Part shown: piece by piece, positions 34,651 to 43,780 of the stretch | Layout of the letters: each line of letters starts with the position of its first letter | Numbering within the stretch: the stretch's first letter is position 1 | DNA from: JAJDAH01 sp964487605 | Lineage (GTDB): Bacteria > Myxococcota_A > Polyangia > Polyangiales > Polyangiaceae | Direction of reading: 5' to 3' | Assembly: GCA_964487605.1 (NCBI GenBank) | Contig: CAZARU010000021.1 | Location: 12,463-76,462, forward strand | Length of the DNA: 64,000 nucleotides | Translations under genes and position numbers: made by a program | Notes under the pieces: generated by a model | Told to the model about the DNA's origin: nothing | Databases searched by the model: none | What the model saw: the letters and a program-made list of their open reading frames with translations, nothing else

Positions 34651-36453
34651 GTGGCCAATCCCCTCGTCTCCGATCGCAACGTGGAGTTCGTCCTGTACGA
34701 GGTTCACCGAGCCGACTCGCTCTGCGCCCTGCCGTTCTTCGCCGACCACTCGCGCGAGACGTTCGACCTCTTCATCGGCTCGGCGCGAAAGCTCGCCCGG
34801 GAGGTTCTCTACCCGACGTACCGCCCCATGGACCAGTCGCCGCCGGTCCTCTCGGACGGGGCGCTGAGGCTCCACCCGCTCATGCACGAGGTCCTGCCGC
34901 GAATGGTCGCCCTCGGCGGCCTGGCGGCCACGCGCCCTTCGGAGGTCGGAGGGCAGCAGCTCCCCCTCACGGTGGGCGCAATGGCCAGCATCTACCTGAT
35001 GGCCGCGAACCTCTCGGCGTACGGGCTCCTGATGCTGACGGCGGGGGCGGCACGACTCATCGAGAGCTTCGGTAGCGACGAGCTGAAGGCGCTGTTCATG
35101 CCGCGCATGTACGCGGGCGAATGGCTCGGAACCATGGCGCTGACCGAACCGCAAGCCGGCAGCAGCCTGAGCGACGTGAAGACCCTCGCGTCCCCCACGG
35201 GGCAGGGTCACTACCTGCTCCGCGGGTCGAAGGTGTTCATCTCCGGTGGCGATCAGGACGTGACGGAGAACATCGTGCACCTGACCCTCGCCCGCATCGA
35301 GGGTGCGCCGCCGGGGATCAAGGGCGTGAGCCTCTTCGCCGTGCCCAAGAAGCGACCGGAGGGCCGCACACTCGTGGACAACGACTGCAGCACGGCGGGC
35401 GCCTTCCACAAGATGGGCTGGCGCGGAATCCCCAGCATCGCGCTCAACTTCGGGGAGCAGGGCGACTGTCGGGGCTGGCTCGTCGGAGAGCCCCACCGCG
35501 GCATCCGGTACATGTTCCAGATGATGAACGAGGCGCGAGTGATGATCGGCCTGCACGGCGTCGCGACCGCCTCGGTCGCGTACCACGAGGCGCTGGAATA
35601 CGCGCTCGGCCGACCCCAGGGCCGACCGCTCACGGCGAAGGACCCGGCCGAGCCGCAGGTGCCCATCGTGGAGCACGCGGACGTGCGTCGCATGCTGCTG
35701 CGGCAGAAGGCCATCGTGGAGGGCGGCCTTTCGCTGCTGGTCGCCACCGCGCGGTTCTACGACCTGTCGGAGCACGCCGAGACGGAAGCGGAGAGAAGGC
35801 GCGCGTGGCTCCTGCTCGAGCTCCTGACGCCCATCGCCAAGACGTTCCCCGCAGAGAAGGGGTTCGAGGCCAACGCGCTCGCGGTGCAGGTACTCGGGGG
35901 CTACGGCTACACGAGCGAGTACCTGCCGGAGGCGTGGCTCCGCGATCAGAAGCTCAACACGATTCACGAAGGCACGACCGGCATCCAGAGCCTGGATCTG
36001 CTCGGTCGCAAGGTCGTCCAGGAGGGCGGCCAGGCCATGCTGGCCCTCCGCGACGAGATCACGGACACGCTCGACCGAGCGCGCGCCGCGGGCGTCCCCG
36101 ACGAGTGGTGCAGTCGCCTGGATGGAGCGGTGGCCGCCCTCGGCGCCGTCACGATGCACCTGGCGGAACTCGGCGGACGCGGGGAAATCGACGCGATGCT
36201 CCTGCACAGCGCGGACTTCCTCGACCTGCTGTCGACCATCGTCGTGGGCTGGCAGTGGCTCGCCCAGGCCGGAGCGGCGAAGGTGGGCCTCGCGCGCCCC
36301 GACGTGACGGACGCCGATCGCCGTTTCTACGAGGGCAAGCTCCGCGCCGCGCAATACTTCGTGTCCACCGAGGTCGCGCGCGTCGGATACCTCGCCGCCT
36401 TGTGCCGGAGCGGAGAGGACAGCTATGCGCGTGTGCGACCCGACGAGCTGTGA
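34651..36453 (+). CDS. Acyl-CoA dehydrogenase, DmdC-like
   Basis: A 600-residue FAD-dependent acyl-CoA dehydrogenase, longer than the 380-residue classical forms. Motifs are LTEPQAGSS (FAD/substrate), KVFISGGD, GGYGYTSEYLPEAW and IHEGTTGIQSLDLLGRKV, followed by the extra C-terminal helical domain typical of the 3-methylmercaptopropionyl-CoA dehydrogenase (DmdC) group. GTG 34651 gives the characteristic N-terminus (VANPLVSDRNVEFVLYEV); ATG 34633 is less fitting. It oxidises an acyl-CoA in the cytosol, passing electrons to ETF. Neighbours give no further hint on the substrate. Confidence 0.85.
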   Translation: MANPLVSDRNVEFVLYEVHRADSLCALPFFADHSRETFDLFIGSARKLAREVLYPTYRPMDQSPPVLSDGALRLHPLMHEVLPRMVALGGLAATRPSEVGGQQLPLTVGAMASIYLMAANLSAYGLLMLTAGAARLIESFGSDELKALFMPRMYAGEWLGTMALTEPQAGSSLSDVKTLASPTGQGHYLLRGSKVFISGGDQDVTENIVHLTLARIEGAPPGIKGVSLFAVPKKRPEGRTLVDNDCSTAGAFHKMGWRGIPSIALNFGEQGDCRGWLVGEPHRGIRYMFQMMNEARVMIGLHGVATASVAYHEALEYALGRPQGRPLTAKDPAEPQVPIVEHADVRRMLLRQKAIVEGGLSLLVATARFYDLSEHAETEAERRRAWLLLELLTPIAKTFPAEKGFEANALAVQVLGGYGYTSEYLPEAWLRDQKLNTIHEGTTGIQSLDLLGRKVVQEGGQAMLALRDEITDTLDRARAAGVPDEWCSRLDGAVAALGAVTMHLAELGGRGEIDAMLLHSADFLDLLSTIVVGWQWLAQAGAAKVGLARPDVTDADRRFYEGKLRAAQYFVSTEVARVGYLAALCRSGEDSYARVRPDEL

Positions 36454-36485
36454 CGCGACGCTCGGCCCTCGTGGATGTCCCGGCC

Positions 36486-37097
36486 TCAGTCCTGCTCGAA
36501 GCTCGACACGTCCCCGGCGCCCACCCGCACGACGACCGGTACGTCTCCGGTCAGATCGACCACCGACGTCGGCTCCAGGCCGCCTGGTCCGCCATCCAGG
36601 ACGAGAGACACGCCCTTGAACGCGAGGTCGATCTCGCGCGGATCGGGGTTCGGCTCCTCGCCGTGAGGCGCCGCGGTCGTCGAGATGATCGGCCGGCCGA
36701 GCTCCCGCGCGATGGCGAGGGGCACTTCGTGGGCGGGGACGCGAATTCCCACGGTCTTTCGCGGCATCTGGACGATCTTGGGGACCTCGCGCGTCGCGTC
36801 CAGGACGAAGACGTACGCTCCGGGGGTGAGGCGCCGCAGGATCCGGTACTGCGCGTCGTGGACCACGGCGTAGCGCGACACATCGGCCAGGTCGGGGCAG
36901 ATGAACGCCAGGTGCTGCGTCCGGCTCATTCCCTTGACCTGGTAGAGCCGATCGATGGCCCGCTTGTTGAAGAGGTCGCAGCCGAGCCCGTAGACCGTGT
37001 CGGTCGGATAGGCGATCACCTCCCCTGCCTCCAGGGCGTCGACGGCGCGCCGGATCTTCCGGGGCTCCGGGTGCTCGGGGTTGATCTCGAGCTGCAT
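36486..37097 (-). CDS. Sua5/YciO/YrdC family protein (YciO-like)
   Basis: A 203-residue protein of the threonylcarbamoyl-AMP synthase fold. The N-terminus VIAYPTDTVYGLGCDLFNKRA is a clear signature, as are the RxPxH-like VGIRVPAHEVP and the STTAAPHG region. The opening (INPEHPEPRKI) matches the YciO branch, whose role in t6A synthesis is less certain than that of TsaC. Length matches YciO (about 206). Binds dsRNA/nucleotide in related proteins. ATG 37097. Convergent with the acyl-CoA dehydrogenase gene, 32 bases apart. Confidence 0.85.
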   Translation of the reverse strand: MQLEINPEHPEPRKIRRAVDALEAGEVIAYPTDTVYGLGCDLFNKRAIDRLYQVKGMSRTQHLAFICPDLADVSRYAVVHDAQYRILRRLTPGAYVFVLDATREVPKIVQMPRKTVGIRVPAHEVPLAIARELGRPIISTTAAPHGEEPNPDPREIDLAFKGVSLVLDGGPGGLEPTSVVDLTGDVPVVVRVGAGDVSSFEQD

Positions 37098-37168
37098 GGG
37101 CGGCGCGACTTACTACGCGCGGCGTCCCGGGGCCAGCACGGCGCCTCGCGGCGCGACGGGGACGCGCG

Positions 37169-37972
37169 TCAACAGTTCGGGCAGACGCACTCCACGAACC
37201 CGTCGGTCGCGCTGCCGCAGAAGCCGACGGTGCAGAGCTTGCCGGCGCAGGCGCACGAGAGCGCCTGGTCCCCGCACGGGTTCGTCACGCACGACGGACC
37301 GGGGCCGAAACCCCCGGGAACGACGCAGACCTCGGAGACGCCGCAGGGCTGCGCACCCGGTTCGAATCCGCAGGGGCGCTTCGAGCTGCACGGTTCGCTC
37401 TCGACGTTCCAGGCCCCGTCACAGGTCGCCACCACCCGCTCGCCCCCAGGGCAGCGGTCGTAGACGCATCGGTCGCCGCTCACGTCGAAGCACGGATCGC
37501 ACGGGGCGCCGTCCACCGGCGTCGCATCGGGACAGGTGGGCGCGATGCATCCCGGACAGGCCGCGGCGAGCCACACTCCACCCTCGCACCGGTAGCTGCA
37601 CGGACAGCAGCCAGCCTCGGTACACGTCGCGCCCTCGGTCGTGCACTTGCCGCCCGAGACGCACCCGTTCGCTCCGCCGGCACCGCTGGCACCACCCGAT
37701 GCGGATCCGCCCGCGCCGGTACCGGCGCTTCCGCCGAAGGCGGACGTACCGGCCGACCCCGCGGTTCCGCCCATCGAACCGCCCGCTCCGGAAGCACTCG
37801 TTCCGCCGGTGCCACCGACTCCCGCATCCGTGGAGCCGCCACCCGACTCGGAGTTGCCGCCGCAAGCCGCGAGGGCGACGGCGACCGCGAGAGCGAACCC
37901 GAAGGCCGCGACGGAGCCGGGCCGCGTGGTTCCGAGCGTTCTTCGATGATACGAGGAGCCGAGGTAGGTCAT
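37169..37972 (-). CDS. Gly/Ser-rich, Cys-rich lipoprotein
   Basis: A 267-residue lipoprotein. After an unusually long N-region (MTYLGSSYHRRT...) comes the hydrophobic stretch and lipobox LAAC (Cys near residue 38). A Gly/Ser/Ala/Thr tether of about 60 residues follows, then about 160 residues with roughly 25 Cys in short spaced motifs (CCPCSYRC, CPGCIAPTC), apparently a disulfide-rich surface domain. No family is recognised. The ATG at 37972 shares its last base with the first base of the divergent TTG start of the YiiX-like gene, so each gene's upstream signals lie within the other. The C-terminus ends VECVCPNC. Confidence 0.65.
   Translation of the reverse strand: MTYLGSSYHRRTLGTTRPGSVAAFGFALAVAVALAACGGNSESGGGSTDAGVGGTGGTSASGAGGSMGGTAGSAGTSAFGGSAGTGAGGSASGGASGAGGANGCVSGGKCTTEGATCTEAGCCPCSYRCEGGVWLAAACPGCIAPTCPDATPVDGAPCDPCFDVSGDRCVYDRCPGGERVVATCDGAWNVESEPCSSKRPCGFEPGAQPCGVSEVCVVPGGFGPGPSCVTNPCGDQALSCACAGKLCTVGFCGSATDGFVECVCPNC
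37961..37969 (+). promoter_or_regulatory. Ribosome binding site for the TTG start at 37972
   Basis: GAGGTAGGT at 37961-37969 precedes the TTG at 37972, with seven bases between the end of GAGG and the codon. It supports the TTG as the start of the YiiX-like gene and lies inside codons 2-4 of the divergent lipoprotein gene. Confidence 0.55.
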
Positions 37973-39594
37973 TGGCGGATCGTAGCGCACCCGGATGGAG
38001 CCGTCGCACGCGGATCTTCGCGCTCGTGGTCGCGACGGGAGCGAGCGTCGCCGGCGCCGTGGCGCTCTGGCCCTCCAGCCGTCCACAGGCCGGATACCCC
38101 TTCGCGCGCCGCATGGCGGGGACCCTCGCGAGCCCGCTCTGGAAGATGGATCCTCGCTCCCTGGATCGGCTGATGCAGGACGACGCGTCCCGACTCGAAC
38201 GCGCGATCGCCCGGCTGGACCGCGCCCTGAGCGACGCCGAAGCGCAGGCGAGCGTCCTCAGCGCGGAGAAGGTCGACGACCTGTCGGCGCAGGACCGCGA
38301 GATGATTCGAACGCTGTGGTGGTCGGCATTCGAACCCCTGGTGGCGATCGACGACATCAAGGAGCGCTACGAGCACTGGTACGGAATCGACTACGTGAAG
38401 CATCCCGACCTTCACGCGTCGGCCTACACGCTCACCTTCTCCGGCCTGTGCGCCCAGGTTCGCGCGGGGCACCGGCTGGTCGAGCTCGTGGCCGACAGGA
38501 AGCTCGCTCAGAAGCTGTTCGACGAGGCCATGCCCGAACTCGGGCTGCCACGGGGCACCTTCAGCGCGCTGCGCGACCGCTTCGCGCGAAGCCGGGACTA
38601 CGCGGCCATTCCCGTGGGCGCCGAGTGGTACGACCGGTGGATCGCCAGCCACCTTCCCGACGGATCCCGGCCCAAGCTGCTCGTCGACGCCGTGCGTGGG
38701 CCTGCGCTCGGCACCGTCCGTCTCGGCACCGTCCCCGAGTCCCTCGAGAACAAGGAGGAGATCGTCAGGGGCTGGGCGTTCAGGCGGTGGTTCCCGGTCC
38801 AGAAGGGTGCGGCGACGTGGTTCGGGGACACCCGCGTCGCGCCGCAAGAGCGCCGACTCGTCTCCGACGCGCAGGTGGAGGAGCTGGGGCGTCACCTCCG
38901 CCCGGGCGACATCCTGCTGGAGCGCCGCAACTGGTACCTCTCGAACATCGGGCTGCCCGGTTTCTGGCCGCATGCCGCGCTGTACGTGGGTACGCAGGAC
39001 GAAGTCAGGAAGACCTTCGACGGCGACGAGGGCGTTCGCGCCAAGTTCGGGTCGTTCAGCGAGCACCTGGCCAGGTCGCGCCCCGCCGCCTGGCACGCTC
39101 TGGGGCAGCGGGACGCCGAAGGCCACCCCAACGTCGTGGTGGAGGCGGTGAGCGAGGGCGTCACGGCCACGAGCCTCCAGCACTCTTGCGGCGCGGACTA
39201 CGTCGCGGCGCTCCGACCCAAGCTCGACACGCTGACGCTCGCGCACGCGGTCGATCGTGCGCTGTCGTACTTCGGTCGGCCCTACGACTTCGACTTCGAC
39301 TTCGCGACGGACGACGAGGTGGTGTGCAGCGAACTGGTGGTGAAGGCGTTCGAATCGGGGGACGGCGGGACGCCGAAGCTCGCGGTTCCTTTCGTGACCG
39401 TCGCCGGGCGGCGCGCCGTCCCGCCGACGGAGATCGTGCGACTCTTCGCCGCCGAAATGGGCAAGCCCGAAGCGCAGCTCGAGTTCGTGTACTTCCTGGA
39501 CGGTCGGGAGAAGTCGAAGGACGCCGTCGTGGCGGACGCCCAGGCGCTCATCGCGAGCGCGTCGCGACCGAAGTGGGACGTGGCGCAGCCGTAG
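37972..39594 (+). CDS. YiiX/permuted papain-fold amidase-like protein
   Basis: A 540-residue protein with a basic N-terminus and one hydrophobic segment (about residues 16-34), so membrane-anchored or exported. The first 280 residues are helical and unassigned. The C-terminal 220 residues carry the permuted NlpC/P60 pattern: PGDILLERRNWYLSN, then the catalytic-type His in WPHAALYVG, VVVEAVSEGV, and later the Cys in EVVCSELVVKAFE. These are the markers of the YiiX/YaeF group of amidases or thioesterase-like hydrolases. TTG 37972 is favoured by its ribosome site; the next in-frame start at 38026 would remove the basic flank. It is divergent from the lipoprotein gene with which it shares one start-codon base. 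Confidence 0.7.
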   Translation: MADRSAPGWSRRTRIFALVVATGASVAGAVALWPSSRPQAGYPFARRMAGTLASPLWKMDPRSLDRLMQDDASRLERAIARLDRALSDAEAQASVLSAEKVDDLSAQDREMIRTLWWSAFEPLVAIDDIKERYEHWYGIDYVKHPDLHASAYTLTFSGLCAQVRAGHRLVELVADRKLAQKLFDEAMPELGLPRGTFSALRDRFARSRDYAAIPVGAEWYDRWIASHLPDGSRPKLLVDAVRGPALGTVRLGTVPESLENKEEIVRGWAFRRWFPVQKGAATWFGDTRVAPQERRLVSDAQVEELGRHLRPGDILLERRNWYLSNIGLPGFWPHAALYVGTQDEVRKTFDGDEGVRAKFGSFSEHLARSRPAAWHALGQRDAEGHPNVVVEAVSEGVTATSLQHSCGADYVAALRPKLDTLTLAHAVDRALSYFGRPYDFDFDFATDDEVVCSELVVKAFESGDGGTPKLAVPFVTVAGRRAVPPTEIVRLFAAEMGKPEAQLEFVYFLDGREKSKDAVVADAQALIASASRPKWDVAQP

Positions 39595-39606
39595 ACGGCG
39601 CCACGG

Positions 39607-40764
39607 TCACCTCGCGATGGCGACGTACGTGGGGCCCTCCGCCGCCAGCCAGGGTATCGCCCGCGCGGTCGACTGGTCGAGGTCGATCACCAGGAGCCGA
39701 TTGTCGCCCGCGACGCCGGAGAGGCCACGCGTTCCGTCGGGTCCGACGGCGAATCCGAGGATGAAGCCGCGAACGGGCGCGGCGAGCTCCACGGTCTTCG
39801 CGGGTGTGGTCGCGAAGTCGAGGCTGAGGAGCTTCTGAGAGGCGAACTGCGTGATGGACAGCACGACCTTCTTCGTGCCCGGAATCGCCGTCGCGCCGTA
39901 GGGCACGCCGCCGGTGGGCTCGCTCTGCTCGACGAGCACCGGAGTCGCCGGATCCGAAACGTCGAGCACCGTGTAGTTCGGCTGGTTCAACGAGTTGGCG
40001 ACCACGAGCAGCGACGTGCCCTCGACGAACGCCACGCCCGAAGGATCCCCGGACACGGCCACGGGCACGGAGAGCGAACCCGCCGGATCGGCCGTCCGAA
40101 ACACCCGCACCGTACCGTCGCTCGCCGCGTTGACGGCGCCCAGCTCGCCGGAGGCGTCGAGGGCGATCTGCTCGGGGCCACCCCCGACGACCACGCGGTC
40201 GCGCACGGCTCGGGAAGCGACGTCCACGATCGCGACGTGGTCGCTCCCGAAGCACGCGACGTAGGCGGTGGCGCCGTCGGGCGACACGGCGATTCCCATG
40301 GGCTTGGGGCCGACGTCCAGCTCGGTGACGGAGCGAGAGTCGAGATCGACGAACAGGAACGTTCCCGCCTCGCTCGGCACGCCGTCTATCCCGGCGAGCC
40401 CGCCCACGACACCGTCGAAGAACCCGGGGGAGACGGAGACGAGCGCGGTCTCGCCATCCGGAGTGAGCTCCGTCTCGAGGGGGCCGGGCGAGTACGCCGA
40501 AAGATCGATGGTGTCGAGCAGCGCTTCGTCGCGGGTCTGCGCCCCGTTCACCAGCGCGTCGTAGTCCATCACGCTCAGTGATCTGGCGAGGAAGTCGGCG
40601 GTCACCGCGATGCGGCCGTGACCGCCCTCGGCACCTGCCGAGCCGCCGTCGTCCGAGCCGCCGTCGTTCGAGACGCCGTCGTTCGATGTGCCGCCAGCCC
40701 CCTCTTCGGAGCACGCCACGAGCCAGCTCCCCAGGGACGCGACGGCGAGGACTGACGCCTTCAT
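39607..40764 (-). CDS. YncE-like beta-propeller lipoprotein
   Basis: A 385-residue lipoprotein (lipobox LVAC, Cys18) with a short Ser/Gly/Asp tether, then a seven-bladed-type propeller: repeated 40-residue units such as LTPDGETALVSV, VSPDGATAYVACFGSDHVAIVD and DRNLLVID-like strands. Such domains bind ligands or proteins; some act as surface binding factors. It is the last gene of a minus-strand operon, starting nine bases after the GH35-like stop. No catalytic residues are evident. ATG 40764. Confidence 0.75.
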   Translation of the reverse strand: MKASVLAVASLGSWLVACSEEGAGGTSNDGVSNDGGSDDGGSAGAEGGHGRIAVTADFLARSLSVMDYDALVNGAQTRDEALLDTIDLSAYSPGPLETELTPDGETALVSVSPGFFDGVVGGLAGIDGVPSEAGTFLFVDLDSRSVTELDVGPKPMGIAVSPDGATAYVACFGSDHVAIVDVASRAVRDRVVVGGGPEQIALDASGELGAVNAASDGTVRVFRTADPAGSLSVPVAVSGDPSGVAFVEGTSLLVVANSLNQPNYTVLDVSDPATPVLVEQSEPTGGVPYGATAIPGTKKVVLSITQFASQKLLSLDFATTPAKTVELAAPVRGFILGFAVGPDGTRGLSGVAGDNRLLVIDLDQSTARAIPWLAAEGPTYVAIAR

Positions 40765-40773
40765 GCGGCGATC

Positions 40774-42807
40774 CTACCGCGAAGGGGCACCCCCGAGCTC
40801 GATCATCCGCGCGGTCCGTGCCTCCAGGCGGACGTGGAGCACCCCGCTCGCCACGTCGATTCGGGCTCCGTGGAGGGCGTCCGCCGCGCGGGTGGCGCCA
40901 ACGGCGGGCACCGTGCACTCGAGGGCCATTCGCGTCGGGTTCATCACGAACACGACGGCCGGGCGGCCCTCGGCATCGACGTGGAGCGCGGCGTGGGCCT
41001 CGGGCACGCTGGGTCGAAACGTCGGCAGCGCGAGGGCGTCGATGGCGCGCGCGACCACGGATTGCACCTCATGGGCCGACAGCACGGGGGGAACGCCTGC
41101 GCGGGGCGACGGCGGGGGCTCGTCGAGCGGATCGAGATCCTCGGACCACGCGGGGCTTCCAGGCCCGAAGCTCACGGGAACCTCGGGGGAGCGCCGGACG
41201 GCGCGGAGCACGTGGCGGTCGGCGACCGCTCCGGAAGCCACGACGACCCACCGAGCGACCCGGAGCGAATGCTCGACGAGATCGCCCTGTACCTCCGCGT
41301 AGGCGACGCCCCGTTCGTCGAGCGCGGCCTCGAGCGCGCGCACGAGCTGGTGGGTCTCGCGCGCCACGCTCGCCGCGAAGCCTTCATCGAAGCTGCCGAC
41401 GTCGGGACCCACACCGGCAAGGCGCAGCGCCGCGGCGCTCAACGGGCCGAAGGCGTGGGACACGCGCTCGAGGTGCCGCACGACTCGCGGCACCACGACG
41501 TGTACCGGCGTCTCGCGCACGAGGGTCGGGAAGGCCGTGCGCTGGACCGCGCCGGCAAGGCGCTCCCAGAACTCCGCCGAGGGACGCCTCCGCCCACGCC
41601 GGTCGAGAGGCGCGCCGATCCAGCGGTCGCGATCGACGGCCATGTAGGCGTTGAATCCGCGCAAGCCGTAGGCGAGCGCCGTGAGCGCGGCGAAGGCGTT
41701 GTCGGCGTCGTCCAGTGGCGGCAGGAACGGCACGCAGCCCGCCCCCAGCTCGCACGAGAAGGCAGGGACACCCGCCGCTCGACATCGCTCGGCGACGGCG
41801 GAGACCCGCCGCGCAATCTCCCCCCGCTGGGATGGCGAAGCGACGTGATAGCAGTCGATGCCGACGACATCGACGGTCGCGGCCACTCGTGCCGGATCGA
41901 GCGGCGTCGCCGACTCGGCCGGGGGGAGGTTGTGGACGAAGGGGACCGTGGAGAAGCCGCTCACCCGGAGCGCCTCGGCGAAGCGTCGGAGCGAGTCGGC
42001 GACGAGCACGTCTTGAGACAGGGCCCAGTCGAGGTGCGGCCGGAGCAGGTCGCGGCGATCGTCGTCGCGGCGCACGGGCGGTCGAATGGTGTCGAGCGAG
42101 GCCGTGGGAGCGCGGTGCGCCGCTCGCAGGCGATCGTCGGTCCGGTACCGAGAGCGGAGGAACGCGCGGTGATGTTCGACGGCGTCGGGGTGATGATCCT
42201 GGTCGTAGACACCATCGCGGAAGTAGAGCGCGGCTTCGTTGTCCACCTGGACGAGAACGATGGGGCCATTCGGCCAGCACGACGGACCGAGGACGCGCCC
42301 GACGGCGCCATACCACTCGGACACGGCAGCGAAGAACGCCTCGCTCGCGTGACTGGGGACGGGAAACGCGAGGGGCGGCGCGGGCAGCACGACGCGCCGG
42401 CCGGACGGCGAGCGCGCCTGGCACGCGTCGTCCCAGAGGACACGCTCCGGAATGCCGAATCCCGTGAGCTCCGCGTTCACGTGGGGACCGGGGCGCACGA
42501 TGGCGTGGAGACCGACCTCCTGGGCGAGCGCGAGGAACCGGACGACGTCGAGCCCGGGCTTGCCGTCGGTGAGATCGAACTCGCCCGGAGCGACCTCGTG
42601 CACGCTCCACGGAACGTAGGTATCCACCAGGACCAACCCGAGGTCCCGGACGCCCTCGAGGGCGCTCCGCCAGTGGCGCGGGTCGAGGCGCCAGTAGTGA
42701 ACGGCCCCCGCCAGGAGCGGGAGCTCGCGCTCGCCCAGGACGAGACCCGCCCGCGTCAAGCGTACGCGCGGCGCTCCGCTCTGCGATTCGACGGTACCGG
42801 ACGTCAC
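40774..42807 (-). CDS. GH35-like beta-galactosidase family protein
   Basis: A 677-residue TIM-barrel glycosidase without a signal peptide, hence probably cytosolic. GH35 landmarks occur in order: AGAVHYWRLDPRHW near residue 33, DTYVPWSVHE (62-71), RPGPHVNAE (105-113), the acid/base Glu191 in VQVDNEAALY and the probable nucleophile Glu353 in SCELGAG. The conserved sites diverge from textbook GH35 (VPWSVHE for VFWNLHE), so substrate is uncertain; exo-beta-galactoside cleavage is a family guess. GTG 42807 is seven bases after the stop of the YheT-like gene. It forms part of a four-gene operon with hydrolase and lipoproteins. Confidence 0.75.
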   Translation of the reverse strand: MTSGTVESQSGAPRVRLTRAGLVLGERELPLLAGAVHYWRLDPRHWRSALEGVRDLGLVLVDTYVPWSVHEVAPGEFDLTDGKPGLDVVRFLALAQEVGLHAIVRPGPHVNAELTGFGIPERVLWDDACQARSPSGRRVVLPAPPLAFPVPSHASEAFFAAVSEWYGAVGRVLGPSCWPNGPIVLVQVDNEAALYFRDGVYDQDHHPDAVEHHRAFLRSRYRTDDRLRAAHRAPTASLDTIRPPVRRDDDRRDLLRPHLDWALSQDVLVADSLRRFAEALRVSGFSTVPFVHNLPPAESATPLDPARVAATVDVVGIDCYHVASPSQRGEIARRVSAVAERCRAAGVPAFSCELGAGCVPFLPPLDDADNAFAALTALAYGLRGFNAYMAVDRDRWIGAPLDRRGRRRPSAEFWERLAGAVQRTAFPTLVRETPVHVVVPRVVRHLERVSHAFGPLSAAALRLAGVGPDVGSFDEGFAASVARETHQLVRALEAALDERGVAYAEVQGDLVEHSLRVARWVVVASGAVADRHVLRAVRRSPEVPVSFGPGSPAWSEDLDPLDEPPPSPRAGVPPVLSAHEVQSVVARAIDALALPTFRPSVPEAHAALHVDAEGRPAVVFVMNPTRMALECTVPAVGATRAADALHGARIDVASGVLHVRLEARTARMIELGGAPSR

Positions 42808-42814
42808 GGGACGC

Positions 42815-43780
42815 TCAGGCGTGGCGCGCGAGCCAGTGGACGACCTGGGACTCGAGCCCGAGCGGGGCATTCACGCCGAGATCGGCGTCCCGTGGAAACC
42901 CCACGTGACCCCCGCGCGGGAGCCACCTGACGGTGACCAGGTCCGACACTCGCGCGAGGGGGCCTCGCAGGGTGTCGGCAGGCACCATCGGGTCGTTCTC
43001 GGCAGCGACGACCAGCGCCGGCAAGCCCACGCTAGCGAGGCGCGGAGCGACGCTCACGCGCTCGTAGTAGTCGGTGGCCCCGTCGAAACCCCACCGTGGG
43101 GCGACGATGCGATCGTCCCATTCGCGGATGGAATCGATGCCACGCGCGACGTCGACGGGCACCGCGACGTTCGACCCGGCCGCGACGCCCTCGTACATCT
43201 CGAGCAGCCCGCGCAACACGTGCCACCTGTACGCGCTCCAGATGGGCCGATCGAACGCCAGGGCGCTGCGATCGAGGTCTACGGGGGCGCACACGGTCGC
43301 GATGGCGGCAACGCGCCGCGGAAGTCCCTCGGTGGCGGCGCGGAGCACGACGTGACCGCCGAGCGAGTACCCCAGCACGAGCAACGTCGCGTAGTCGGCG
43401 AGCGCGGGGCTCTGGAGCACCGCACGAAGATCGGACGTGAGGCCTGCGTGATAGAAATCCGTGCCCCGCCGATCCGCCCCCCGCAGGTTCACGCGGAGTA
43501 CGCTGAGTCCAGCGTCGATCGCGGCGCGGGCGGCGCGCCGCATGTACACGCTCTCCGCGCGGCCACCGAGCCCGTGGACGACGACCACGGCTGCCCGCGC
43601 GTCGTCGTGTTCGCTGAGGCGGCCGGTGAGCGTGACGAGCCCCGTGAAATCGTCCTGCACGTCCACCGAGAAATCCGTGAACGGCGGCTCTTCACCGGAG
43701 CGGAGCCTTCCGCCGACGTGGGGGCCGAGCGTCCAGAGATGACCGGAGACCCTCTCGACCAGCACGTCAGGGACCCGCAC
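42815..43780 (-). CDS. YheT-like alpha/beta hydrolase
   Basis: A cytosolic 321-residue hydrolase. The oxyanion/fold motif VVHGLGG, LRVNLRGADRRG, the nucleophile elbow GYSLGG (Ser near residue 143), a late Asp in AENDPMVP and His in GGHVGF give a complete Ser-Asp-His triad in the YheT/ABHD arrangement. YheT-type proteins are predicted esterases. GTG 43780 overlaps the upstream lipoprotein gene by 14 bases; a GTG at 43765 immediately after that stop is an alternative. Second gene of the minus-strand operon 44906-39607. Substrate unknown. Confidence 0.8.
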   Translation of the reverse strand: MRVPDVLVERVSGHLWTLGPHVGGRLRSGEEPPFTDFSVDVQDDFTGLVTLTGRLSEHDDARAAVVVVHGLGGRAESVYMRRAARAAIDAGLSVLRVNLRGADRRGTDFYHAGLTSDLRAVLQSPALADYATLLVLGYSLGGHVVLRAATEGLPRRVAAIATVCAPVDLDRSALAFDRPIWSAYRWHVLRGLLEMYEGVAAGSNVAVPVDVARGIDSIREWDDRIVAPRWGFDGATDYYERVSVAPRLASVGLPALVVAAENDPMVPADTLRGPLARVSDLVTVRWLPRGGHVGFPRDADLGVNAPLGLESQVVHWLARHA

